From positions 62,001-126,000 of the forward strand of contig NZ_JAFCTX010000002.1 in NCBI RefSeq assembly GCF_049896245.1: DNA of 64,000 nt, in the 5' to 3' direction. Origin of the DNA: Cypionkella sp049896245 (GTDB lineage: Bacteria; Pseudomonadota; Alphaproteobacteria; Rhodobacterales; Rhodobacteraceae). Shown in pieces: positions 1 to 7,352 of this stretch. The position numbers and the translations under genes are program-made. Each line of letters starts with the position of its first letter. Positions within the stretch are counted from its first letter, which is position 1. The notes beneath the pieces were generated by a model. It searched no databases and had not been told where the DNA came from. It saw only the letters and a program-made list of their open reading frames with translations.

Positions 1-1729
1 GATAACGCGGTTTGCCGCGCACCGGTTCGCGGGCCGCAAAGCCACCGGGGCCGCGTGCCGCAGCGGGGCGCGTCCCCTGCGGCTTGGGCGGGCCTGCTGC
101 CGCAGCATCGCTGGATTTCAGCGGCGGTAGGGCTGAAGGGATCGCAACCTTGCTGCGGGGTTTCGAGGCGGCAGCACTTGACCCCGAAACCAAGGCCGAC
201 AGGCCGCGCAAACCGGGTTTGCTGGGCTTTGCTGACTTTACGGCCAAATCCGGTTTTGACATCGGCGCACGTGCTAGCCCCGATCCTTGCGTCCCCAAGC
301 CTTGAGCCCCCAAGCCTTGCGCTCCAAAGCCTTGCATCCCAGCCAACGGCTTTGCCGCAGCCGGGCGCGGCACCCCAGCTTTTGCCGCCCCGAGTGGCGG
401 GGCTTTGTTCAGCAGCGGCTCCTCATTGCCCTGACGGCGACTGGAGAACGCACCCAAAGCCGCCGCCGCAGGCATCGGCGGCAAATCATCGGCGATGACC
501 GGATCAATCACCCGTGCCGCCTTGGCCGAAATCGCAGCCCGGATCGCCTCGGCACCCTGCGGCTCGTCATCACCCTCAGCCGCATCATCGGAGACATCCA
601 AAGCCATCGGCGCTTCTTCCACCTCGACCACCGGCTTGCGGGGAGCAAGTGGGGCGGGCGGGGGCGGTGCAGGCTGCGGGATCGGGGCCGACAGCGTATC
701 GGCAAGGGCGGCAATCAATGCGTTGTCGTCATCCAGCGCGGGCGCGGGCGGCGCGTCATCTTCATATCCGGCGCGCGACCCATTCTCTGCAGGCAGCCAG
801 GGTTCTTTCGGCGCATCCGCTGCGGGCGGGATATCTTCGGGTGTTGCGACATAGACTTCGGCCTCAACCACAGAGTGCGCCGCAAGCAGGTTGTCGGGCT
901 CGGGGCGGATTTCCACCTCGGGCAAATCATCTGGTTCGGGCTCAACCAGAACTTCTGGCTCTATCGTAGCCACATATTCCGCAACCTCAGGCTCGACCAA
1001 AACCTCAGGCTCGACCAAAACCTTAGGCTCAATCACACCCTCAGGCTCCACCACACCCTCGGGCGCGAAATCCACCTCAGTCTCGGGCGCATTTTTCGCG
1101 ATCGAAGCGGCCGCTGCAATCGGCGCGTCAACAACAGCTTCTACCGCATGCGCCGCAGTGCCAAAGTTGCGCGCCACGATCATCACCGGGCGACTGTCGC
1201 GCTCGACTTTTGCGCCTTTCGGGATCAGCGACGGGGCCAGCGACGACAGGCCAAACCAAGGCTCTGCCGCAAAGCTGTCAGGCTCGGGGGCAGCGACGAA
1301 GGCAATCGGGTTCAAGCGATGCGCAGCGGCAAAACTTTCCGCCTCGGCCAAGGTCTCTTTGGCGATCACCGCCACCTGCACTTCTGGCCCAGTTCCGTCT
1401 GGCCCCGTCCCGGTGTAATCAAACGCCAGATCGGCGACATCATAGGGTGTGCGGCCTTCCAGCGCCGCCATAACCTGCGCGTGGCGCGTGGCCTCATCCG
1501 GCCCTGGCGCTTGGACGGTCAGATACAGGATCTGGTCATTCGGGATCACCAGCTTGGTGGTCATCCCGCGCGGCGACAGACCAAGGGCTGTGGCGCGCAG
1601 ATAGCCCAATGCCTCGGTCAGATCGGGCGTGTCAAGCGGAACAGCCCCCACCAACTGCCAACCACCGCCAGAGCGGTGCAGCAAGCTGATGGTTTCATCC
1701 CGGAAGTCGAGTGCAAAAGCTGGTTTCAT
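1..1729 (-). CDS. Large conserved Rhodobacterales protein, C-terminus cut by window edge
   Basis: An uninterrupted reverse-strand frame starts at ATG 1729 (MKPAFALDFRDETISLL...) and runs off the left edge, giving 576 codons with no stop. The first 180 or so residues look folded: alternating hydrophobic strands, with 'TKLVIPNDQILYLTV' and 'QVAVIAKETLAEAESFA' recalling conserved Rhodobacterales proteins of unknown function. The rest is low-complexity and rich in Pro, Ala and Glu, with acidic 'VEPEVL' hexapeptides near residues 225-250 and a Gly/Gln-rich stretch ('GAQGLGAQGLGTQG') near 465-480. From memory, relatives are sometimes loosely labelled IF-2-like because of this low-complexity part; I see no GTPase motif in the visible part. 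No signal peptide is evident. Function unknown. The reading frame is certain; only the end is missing. Confidence 0.8.
   Translation of the reverse strand, partial: MKPAFALDFRDETISLLHRSGGGWQLVGAVPLDTPDLTEALGYLRATALGLSPRGMTTKLVIPNDQILYLTVQAPGPDEATRHAQVMAALEGRTPYDVADLAFDYTGTGPDGTGPEVQVAVIAKETLAEAESFAAAHRLNPIAFVAAPEPDSFAAEPWFGLSSLAPSLIPKGAKVERDSRPVMIVARNFGTAAHAVEAVVDAPIAAAASIAKNAPETEVDFAPEGVVEPEGVIEPKVLVEPEVLVEPEVAEYVATIEPEVLVEPEPDDLPEVEIRPEPDNLLAAHSVVEAEVYVATPEDIPPAADAPKEPWLPAENGSRAGYEDDAPPAPALDDDNALIAALADTLSAPIPQPAPPPPAPLAPRKPVVEVEEAPMALDVSDDAAEGDDEPQGAEAIRAAISAKAARVIDPVIADDLPPMPAAAALGAFSSRRQGNEEPLLNKAPPLGAAKAGVPRPAAAKPLAGMQGFGAQGLGAQGLGTQGSGLARAPMSKPDLAVKSAKPSKPGLRGLSALVSGSSAAASKPRSKVAIPSALPPLKSSDAAAAGPPKPQGTRPAAARGPGGFAAREPVRGKPRY
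985..1056 (-). repeat. Four 18-bp tandem units inside the partial gene
   Basis: Units at 985-1002 and 1003-1020 are identical (CCTCAGGCTCGACCAAAA); units at 1021-1038 and 1039-1056 are diverged. Because 18 is a multiple of three, the array adds hexapeptides (VEPEVL-like) without breaking the frame. It lies in the low-complexity acidic linker of the reverse-strand protein. Confidence 0.85.
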
Positions 1730-1900
1730 TTCACGGGTCTAGCACAAGGAGGGCACCGCAGGAAACGCGCGCTGCAAGGTTTGGCCCTTCCTATAGCAGC
1801 TTTTTGCCGAAGGAAAGAAAAACGCAAGCCAGGCCCAAGGAACGGCTTGCGGGCCGCGTCATAGCACTACACCTAAGACGCATAACATTTGGAGGTTCCC

Positions 1901-2590
1901 ATGCGTGTTCTTAATGCCCTGCTGCTGTCCGCAGCACTTGTTCTGCCGATTGCAGCCCCGGCACTTGCCGATAATGTGATCACGGTGACGGGGGAGGGCA
2001 CCGTGCAGGTCACGCCCGACATGGCGACGATCTCGCTGGGCGTCACCACCGATGGCGCATCGGCAGCCGAGGCGATGGCGGCCAATTCCAAAGCGCTGCA
2101 AGCGGTGATTGACCGTTTGAAATCGGCGGGGATCGAAGACCGCGATCTGCAAACCTCGAACCTGTCGCTGAACCCGAACTGGGTGGGTTATGACGCAGGC
2201 CAAACCCCGAAAATCGCGGGCTATGTGGCGTCAAACATGCTCAGCGTTCGGGTGCGCGCCTTGGATACTTTGGGCACCGTGCTGGACGCCAGCATCACTG
2301 ATGGTGCCAACACGCTGAACGGCATCACCTTTGATCTGGCAGCCCCACGCCCGGCGCAGGATGAGGCGCGCAAAGCCGCCGTTGCCGATGCCAAAGCCCG
2401 CGCTGAACTGTTTGCAGGGGCGGCAGGGGTGAAACTGGGCAAGATCGAGACGATCACCGAGGCCGCAGGCTATGGCGCGCCGATGCCAATGTTCCGCGAC
2501 GAGGCCAAAGCGGCGTCGGCGGTTCCCGTGGCCTCAGGTCAGATCGGCATGACGGCTTCGGTGACGATCACCTATGAGATCGTTGAGTGA
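1901..2590 (+). CDS. SIMPL (DUF541) domain periplasmic protein
   Basis: A 229-residue protein with an N-terminal Sec signal peptide (MRVLNALLLSAALVLPIAAPALA, cleavage near residue 23). The mature part begins 'DNVITVTGEGTVQVTPDMATISLGV', the typical opening of SIMPL/DUF541 proteins (the family that includes YggE). The domain spans nearly the whole mature chain and ends 'ASVTITYEIVE', also typical. The family is periplasmic or membrane-associated and has been linked to oxidative stress, without a defined reaction. The start at 1901 is preferred over an upstream TTG because GGAGG lies at 1891-1895, five bases before the ATG. It is divergent from the partial gene on its left and convergent with metY on its right. 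Confidence 0.9.
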   Translation: MRVLNALLLSAALVLPIAAPALADNVITVTGEGTVQVTPDMATISLGVTTDGASAAEAMAANSKALQAVIDRLKSAGIEDRDLQTSNLSLNPNWVGYDAGQTPKIAGYVASNMLSVRVRALDTLGTVLDASITDGANTLNGITFDLAAPRPAQDEARKAAVADAKARAELFAGAAGVKLGKIETITEAAGYGAPMPMFRDEAKAASAVPVASGQIGMTASVTITYEIVE

Positions 2591-2611
2591 CCTTGCGTTT
2601 CATACTGGCCT

Positions 2612-2669
2612 AAATATTCCCGCCGGAGGCATCCGACATTGGCCGCAGAAGCCTCCGGCGGGAGTATTT
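2612..2669. repeat. REP-like palindrome, two full arms
   Basis: The arm AAATATTCCCGCCGGAGGC (2612-2630) pairs with GCCTCCGGCGGGAGTATTT (2651-2669), 19 bp with one mismatch. The same arm sequence recurs near 4200, 33456 and 33495, and in related form near 49385. It lies between convergent genes. Confidence 0.85.
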
Positions 2670-2679
2670 CAAAAAGAGC

Positions 2680-2708
2680 AAGCCCAGACTGTATAACGGT
2701 CTGGGCTT
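2680..2708. terminator. Hairpin between convergent SIMPL and metY genes
   Basis: AAGCCCAGAC (2680-2689) and GTCTGGGCTT (2699-2708) form a perfect 10-bp stem with a 9-base loop. The T-tract is weak on the plus strand. On the minus strand the hairpin lies inside the last bases before metY's neighbour, so it probably serves the SIMPL transcript. Confidence 0.6.
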
Positions 2709-2715
2709 GTCGGTT

Positions 2716-4002
2716 TTACGCCGTAGCTGCCGCCAAGGCCTGATCCAGATCGGCGATGATGTCGCGCACATCCTCGATCCCGATCGACAGCCGCACCACA
2801 TTCGGCGCGGCCCCGGAGCGGATTTTTGCTTCATCGTCCAACTGGCTGTGGGTGGTCGAGGCCGGATGGATGATCAGGCTGCGGGTATCGCCCAGATTGG
2901 CGACATGGCTGAACAGTTTCACACTATCCACCAGCTTGACGCAGGCATCATAGCCACCCTTCACCGCGAAGGTGAACAACGCCCCGGCACCTTTCGGGGT
3001 GATCGACTCGGCGCGTTTGCGGTAGGGCGAGGAATGCAGCCCCGCGTAGGTCACGAATTCCACCCGAGGGTCTTGCTCCAGATATTCCGCGACAATCTTG
3101 GCGTTTTCGACATGCCGCTGCATCCGCAGGCCAAGGGTTTCGATCCCCATCAAGGTGTAATGCGCGCCTTGTGGGTTCATCGTCATGCCCAGATCGCGCA
3201 GCCCTACGGCGATGGAGTGGAAGGTGAAGGCCATCGCACCCAGTGCCGCATGGAAGGTCAGGCCATGGTAGGCGGGTTCGGGCTGGCTGAGGCTGGGGAA
3301 CTTATTGCTTGCTGACCAGTCGAATTTGCCCGAATCCACCACGACCCCGCCCGTCACCGTACCGTTGCCGGTCAGGTATTTGGTGGCGGAATGGACCACC
3401 AGCGTCGCACCATGCTCGATGGGTTTGCAGAGGTAAGGCGTGGCGGTGGTGTTATCCACGATCAAGGGGATGCCAGCCTGATCGGCGATGCGGGCGAGGG
3501 CATCAAGGTCGGAGATATAGCCGCCGGGGTTGGCGATGGTCTCACAGAAAATCGCGCGGGTGTTCTCATCAATGGCATGTTCGACCGCCAGCAGGTCTTC
3601 GGTGTCGACGAATTTCGCCGACCAGCCAAAGCGTTTGATGGTCTGGCTGAACTGGGTGATCGTGCCGCCATAAAGCCGCGACGAGGCGACGATGTTCAGG
3701 CCCGGCCCCATCAGGGGAAACAGCGCCATGATTTGCGCTGCATGACCTGAGGAACAGCAGATCGCCCCCGCGCCGCCTTCGAGGGCGCAGACCCGGTCGG
3801 CCAGCGCCGAGACGGTGGGGTTGGTCAGGCGGGAATAGATGTAGCCGACTTCTTGCAGGCCGAAAAGTTTGCGGGCGTGCTCGGCGTCGCGGAAAACGTA
3901 GGCCGTGGTTTGATAGATCGGGACCTGCCGCGCGCCCGTCGCGGGGTCGGGGGCGGTGCCTGCGTGGATGGCAAGGGTGTCGAAGCCTAGGGGTGCGATC
4001 AT
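2716..4002 (-). CDS. metY: O-acetylhomoserine sulfhydrylase (MetY-type)
   Basis: A 428-residue enzyme of the Cys/Met-metabolism PLP family (fold type I). It should make homocysteine from O-acetylhomoserine and sulfide in the cytoplasm. The chain opens 'GFDTLAIHAGTAPDPATGARQVPIYQTTAYVF', the usual O-acetylhomoserine (thiol)-lyase start, and the PLP-binding lysine is K208 in 'VVHSATKYLTGNGT'. The length fits MetY (about 425-440) better than MetB/MetZ (about 380-400). The ATG at 4002 has GGAGG six bases upstream on the reverse strand. It is monocistronic: the SIMPL gene is convergent and the next reverse-strand gene ends 233 bp upstream. A strong inverted repeat lies in its leader. Confidence 0.93.
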   Translation of the reverse strand: MIAPLGFDTLAIHAGTAPDPATGARQVPIYQTTAYVFRDAEHARKLFGLQEVGYIYSRLTNPTVSALADRVCALEGGAGAICCSSGHAAQIMALFPLMGPGLNIVASSRLYGGTITQFSQTIKRFGWSAKFVDTEDLLAVEHAIDENTRAIFCETIANPGGYISDLDALARIADQAGIPLIVDNTTATPYLCKPIEHGATLVVHSATKYLTGNGTVTGGVVVDSGKFDWSASNKFPSLSQPEPAYHGLTFHAALGAMAFTFHSIAVGLRDLGMTMNPQGAHYTLMGIETLGLRMQRHVENAKIVAEYLEQDPRVEFVTYAGLHSSPYRKRAESITPKGAGALFTFAVKGGYDACVKLVDSVKLFSHVANLGDTRSLIIHPASTTHSQLDDEAKIRSGAAPNVVRLSIGIEDVRDIIADLDQALAAATA

Positions 4003-4072
4003 GGTATCCTCCGGGAATGAATGGGCGCAGGGTAGGCTGGCCAGAAGAGTCCGGCAACGGGAAAGAATGATG

Positions 4073-4091
4073 CGGTCCCGCGTTGGGACCG
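4073..4091 (-). promoter_or_regulatory. Inverted repeat in the metY leader
   Basis: CGGTCCC-GCGTT-GGGACCG is a perfect 7-bp stem with a 5-base loop, 71-89 bp upstream of the metY start. On the metY strand it is followed by CATCATTCTTTCC, a weak pyrimidine tract. It could be an operator or part of a leader structure. It does not match the SAM-II or SAM/SAH riboswitch cores as I remember them. Confidence 0.4.
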
Positions 4092-4199
4092 TTTGGAAAA
4101 TTGTTGTTTTTCAATGGGGTGGTTTTGGCGGTTTAGGGTTTATTAAGGGATTGGCAGACGGTGTTTGTTCTGCGCCGGGGCTTTCGAGGCGATGTTGAA

Positions 4200-4218
4200 G
4201 CCTCTGGCGGGAGTATTT
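4200..4218. repeat. REP-like single arm
   Basis: GCCTCTGGCGGGAGTATTT differs by one base from the right arm of the repeat at 2651-2669. It lies just after the stop of the kynureninase-like gene on the reverse strand. Confidence 0.7.
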
Positions 4219-4234
4219 TTGCCAAGATGAATGG

Positions 4235-5359
4235 TTAAGGGCGCAGCAGTTTTGTCAGCGCCGCGATCAAAGTTTCGGTAGCTTCCAGCGTCGTCAGATT
4301 ACCCGGCGAGAGGCGGAGGGTTTGGCTGCGGGCGTCGGTGGTGATGCCTTGGGCGCGCAGGGCGGTGACGATAGCGGCGGCGGGATGGCTGTCGGGCAGG
4401 CGCAACATGATCGAGCCGCCGCGTTTTTCGGGGGCGCGGGGGGTGAGCAGGGTTAGGTTTAGCGCGTCTGCGGCATCAATAAGCCGGGCGGTCAGTTGGC
4501 GGTTATGGGCCAGCAGGTCGGTTTGGTTTTGGGTTGCGTGCCAGTCCAAAGCGGGCAGGCTGGCGAGTGCTGCCATCGTGCCGGGGGTGCCACTGTCATA
4601 GCGGCGGATGTCGGGGGCGTATTGGAAGGCGGTGATGTCCCAGTTGAACGGGTTGGATTGTGAAAACCAGCCGCGCAGTTCGGGGTGGCAATGCGGCGTC
4701 AGGCGCGGGCTGACATAGAGAATACCTGCGCCGGGGGTGCCGCACATCCATTTCAGACTGGTGGAGACGGTGAAATCAACCTCGGGCGCTATCACGTCAT
4801 AGGGGATCAGGCCTGCGGCTTGGGTGATATCGGTGCCGATCAGGCTGCCCATGCGGCGGCCGTGCGCGACCATGCGTTTCAGGTCGATACGATGCGAGGT
4901 CAGCGAGGATACCCATGTCAGTAAGGCGAGGCCAACGTCTGGGGTCCATGCCTCGATGAAGTCGTCATCCTCGACATATCCCATGCCTTGACGCAGGGGA
5001 ACGGTATGCAGGGTGAAGCCGTATTTCTCGGCCATGCCATTCAAAAGGAAGTGGTTGGAGGGGAAACAATCGGCCCCGACCAGCACTTTGCGGCCCTTCA
5101 GGTGGCTAGTTGGCAGCGAGGTCAGCAGCGCGTGGAAGGCCGCGGTGACGTTTTCGGTGGCGGTGATGGATTGGCTGGGTGCGTTCAGGATGGCGCGCCA
5201 GCGGTCGATGAAATTCTGCCGTTTGCCAAGCGCATACGCCCATTGGCTGTCATCGGTCTTGCCCCAGACGTCCGCAAATTCGGTCATGGCGGCGGCCAGA
5301 TCGGCGGTCTTGCCGGGATACATGCCGATGGAATGGTACAGGAAATAGGCGTCAGACAT
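4235..5359 (-). CDS. Kynureninase-like class V PLP enzyme
   Basis: A 374-residue fold-type I PLP enzyme related to kynureninase. The PLP lysine is K203 in 'STSLKWMCGTPGAG'. Several blocks match the true kynureninase at 33540-34733: 'CFPSNHFLLNG' against 'FPSDLYMAEG', 'LRGWFSQSNPF' against 'LSGWQGHAAPF', and 'RYDSGTPG' against 'RMRVGTPP'. The start at 5359 (MSDAYFLYHS) is chosen because an upstream extension would overlap the preceding dehydrogenase and is Pro/Arg-rich. Only 5 bp separate it from that gene, so it is the last gene of the leftward operon. Its substrate is unknown: it may act on kynurenine, or on an intermediate of the 2-aminobenzoyl-CoA pathway. Confidence 0.8.
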   Translation of the reverse strand: MSDAYFLYHSIGMYPGKTADLAAAMTEFADVWGKTDDSQWAYALGKRQNFIDRWRAILNAPSQSITATENVTAAFHALLTSLPTSHLKGRKVLVGADCFPSNHFLLNGMAEKYGFTLHTVPLRQGMGYVEDDDFIEAWTPDVGLALLTWVSSLTSHRIDLKRMVAHGRRMGSLIGTDITQAAGLIPYDVIAPEVDFTVSTSLKWMCGTPGAGILYVSPRLTPHCHPELRGWFSQSNPFNWDITAFQYAPDIRRYDSGTPGTMAALASLPALDWHATQNQTDLLAHNRQLTARLIDAADALNLTLLTPRAPEKRGGSIMLRLPDSHPAAAIVTALRAQGITTDARSQTLRLSPGNLTTLEATETLIAALTKLLRP

Positions 5360-5364
5360 GGGAT

Positions 5365-6492
5365 TCACCGGGTGAGGAAGGGGGCTGGGGCGTAGCGGGG
5401 TTTCAAGGCCTCGGGGGCGTTTGCTGCGAGGCTTTGCAGGGTGGCGAGGACTTTTGGGGTTGTGTGAAGGGCTAACGCCTCGAACGGGCCGCGTGGGAAG
5501 TTGAGACCAAGCCTCAAAGCGGTGTCGATGCCTTCGGGCGTGGTGCCACCCTCGGCGAGCAGCCATGCGGCCTCGTTGATCAGGGTTGCCTCAATGCGTA
5601 GGGCAATGTCGGAGTTGGCTTTGGGTGCCGTTTGCGCGGGGTGAACGAAGCCTTGGCCGGATTTACGGCCTAAGTTTCCGCTGGCGACTTGGGCTTTAAG
5701 GGCCGCAAAGACGTGGTAGCGCGGGTGGTTTTGCATTGCGCTTGCAAGGCCCTCGGTGGCGGCGAGGTTGATATCAGCGCCGATCAGGTCAATCAGGGCG
5801 AAGGGGCCAAGGCGGTATCCGGCGGCCATCATCGCGGCGTCAATTTCTTCCGCGGGGTGGCCTTCTGCCAGCAGAGCGAGGGCCTCACCATAATAGGGGC
5901 GCGCGCAGCGGTTGACGATGAAGCCGGGGCGGTCGGGGCATTGGACTACGGTTTTTCCGGCGGTTTCGGTGATTTCCCGGGCAAGGGTAAGGGCTGCGGC
6001 AGAGGTGCCTGCGTGGGGGGCGAGTTCAACCAGTTTCATAGCAGCGGGGGGATTGAAGAAATGCAGCGCAAGGATGCGGTCTGGATGTTGTGCGGTGCTG
6101 GCGATAAAGGCTACTGGGATCGAGGAGGTGTTGGTGGCAAGCACGGCATTTGGCGCAATGATGGTTTCGAGTTCGGCGAACAGCGCCTGTTTGGCATCGA
6201 GGCGCTCGATGATGGCCTCGATCACCAGATCACAGGGCGCGAGCTCGGCGAGGCTTGCGGTGATGTTCAGATTGCACAGCGTTGCATCGCGGGCCTCTGG
6301 GTTAAGTTTGCCGGCGGTGACACGTGCATTCAGGGCGTCGGACATGCGTTGTCGGGCACTTGCGCGGGCGAGCGGCTGGGCATCGGTGGCGATGGTGGGA
6401 AAGCCCGCTTGCGCAAAGACTTGCGCGATCCCCAAGCCCATTGTGCCCAGACCGATGATGCCGATTTTGGGGCGATTGCTGGGGTGCATCAT
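5365..6492 (-). CDS. 3-hydroxyacyl-CoA dehydrogenase
   Basis: A 375-residue NAD-dependent dehydrogenase. The N-terminal Rossmann motif is 'IGIIGLGTMGLGIAQVFAQAG' (about residues 10-30). The central domain has 'NTSSIPVAFIA' and 'RILALHFFNPPAAMKLVEL', the 3HCDH signature. A second C-terminal helical domain follows ('ALIDLIGADINLAATEGL' and 'GRKSGQGF'), as in PaaH/Hbd-type enzymes extended at the C-terminus. Its ATG overlaps the stop of the upstream hydratase (ATGA, 6489-6492), so the two are translationally coupled. In this context it probably oxidises a ring or ring-opened hydroxyacyl-CoA of anthranilate breakdown. Exact substrate not determinable. Confidence 0.88.
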   Translation of the reverse strand: MMHPSNRPKIGIIGLGTMGLGIAQVFAQAGFPTIATDAQPLARASARQRMSDALNARVTAGKLNPEARDATLCNLNITASLAELAPCDLVIEAIIERLDAKQALFAELETIIAPNAVLATNTSSIPVAFIASTAQHPDRILALHFFNPPAAMKLVELAPHAGTSAAALTLAREITETAGKTVVQCPDRPGFIVNRCARPYYGEALALLAEGHPAEEIDAAMMAAGYRLGPFALIDLIGADINLAATEGLASAMQNHPRYHVFAALKAQVASGNLGRKSGQGFVHPAQTAPKANSDIALRIEATLINEAAWLLAEGGTTPEGIDTALRLGLNFPRGPFEALALHTTPKVLATLQSLAANAPEALKPRYAPAPFLTR

Positions 6493-7247
6493 GCGCCTGT
6501 GAAACTGGGTTTGCGCCGTTCACGGAAGGCGCTAATGCCTTCGGCTTTGTCGGCGGTGTCCATCAGGGATTCGAAACTCGCGCGTTCCAAGGTGAAGGCG
6601 CGGGCGGTTTCGTCGCCTGTCACGAGGGCGGCTTTGGCGGCCTGCAGGGCGATGGGCGCGCGTTGGCTGATTTTGGTGGTGAGGGCGATCGCATCGGGCA
6701 AAGCGGAGCCTGTGGCAAGGTAAGCGGCGATGCCCCAGGCGTGGGCAGTTGGGGCGTCGATGATCTCACCTGTCAGGATCATCCGGCTGGCGCGGGCGCG
6801 GCCTATCAGGGCCAGCAGGCGCTGGATGCCGCCTGCGCCGGGGATCAGGCCAAGGTTGGTTTCGGGCAGCCCGAGTTTGGCGGTCTCGCCCAGCACGATC
6901 AGATCGGCCATCAGGGCGAGTTCTAATCCGCCACCGAGGGCAAAGCCGTCGATGGCGGCGATCAGCGGTTTGGGGAAGGCGCGGATGGTGGCCCAATGGG
7001 CTTTGCGGGGGTCGGTGGCGGCCTCGGCTGTGGTTTTGGTCGCGATTTCGGTGATGTCGGCGCCTGCGGCGAAATTGCCTTCGGTGCCAGAAATCAGGAC
7101 AGCGCGGATATTGGGGTCTGTGGCGGCTTGGGTCAGCGCCTCGGCCAAAGCGGCAAGCGTCGCGGTGTTCAGCGCGTTTTTCGCCGAGGGGCGGTTCAGC
7201 GCGACGTGCAGCCAGCCTTGGTGCGCGGTGAGGATCAGGTTTTCCAT
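6489..7247 (-). CDS. Enoyl-CoA hydratase/isomerase (crotonase family)
   Basis: A 252-residue crotonase, first gene of the leftward operon. The oxyanion-hole segments 'NFAAGADI' (58-65) and 'GFALGGGLELAL' (101-112) are present. Both canonical catalytic glutamates are in place: E109 in 'GGGLELAL' and E129 in 'LPETNLGLIPGAGG'. It is therefore likely to be a real hydratase, close to PaaF/EchA8-type enzymes. The start at 7247 is 40 bp from the shared 18-bp palindrome and is divergent from the monooxygenase gene. It probably hydrates an enoyl-CoA formed after anthranilate-ring reduction or opening. Confidence 0.88.
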   Translation of the reverse strand: MENLILTAHQGWLHVALNRPSAKNALNTATLAALAEALTQAATDPNIRAVLISGTEGNFAAGADITEIATKTTAEAATDPRKAHWATIRAFPKPLIAAIDGFALGGGLELALMADLIVLGETAKLGLPETNLGLIPGAGGIQRLLALIGRARASRMILTGEIIDAPTAHAWGIAAYLATGSALPDAIALTTKISQRAPIALQAAKAALVTGDETARAFTLERASFESLMDTADKAEGISAFRERRKPSFTGA

Positions 7248-7272
7248 CAGTGCACTATGCGGGGTGGGCGAA

Positions 7273-7305
7273 AAATTTCAAGCGAGAAATTTCAAGCTTG
7301 AAATT
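7273..7305. promoter_or_regulatory. Palindromic operator in the divergent anthranilate promoter region
   Basis: AATTTCAAGCTTGAAATT is a perfect 18-bp palindrome at 7288-7305. An extra half-site, AAATTTCAAGC, sits at 7273-7283, 14 bp before its copy at 7287. The site is midway between the divergent starts at 7247 and 7353. The same palindrome occurs once more, upstream of kynU (34799-34816). The symmetry and size suit a MarR-family dimer, and a MarR gene lies in the rightward operon. Binding is inferred. Confidence 0.75.
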
Positions 7306-7352
7306 GTTTTGTCGTGGTGGCAGGCTGCATCAAACGCATTGGAGGGATTGCC

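Noticed and set aside
287..1864. 525-residue forward open frame at the left edge
   Set aside because: Antisense to the partial reverse-strand gene, which has the coherent start, domain and low-complexity linker.
4003..4234. SAM-type riboswitch before metY
   Set aside because: Only one simple hairpin is visible; the conserved core and pseudoknot elements of SAM-II, SAM-V or SAM/SAH motifs as I remember them are not there.
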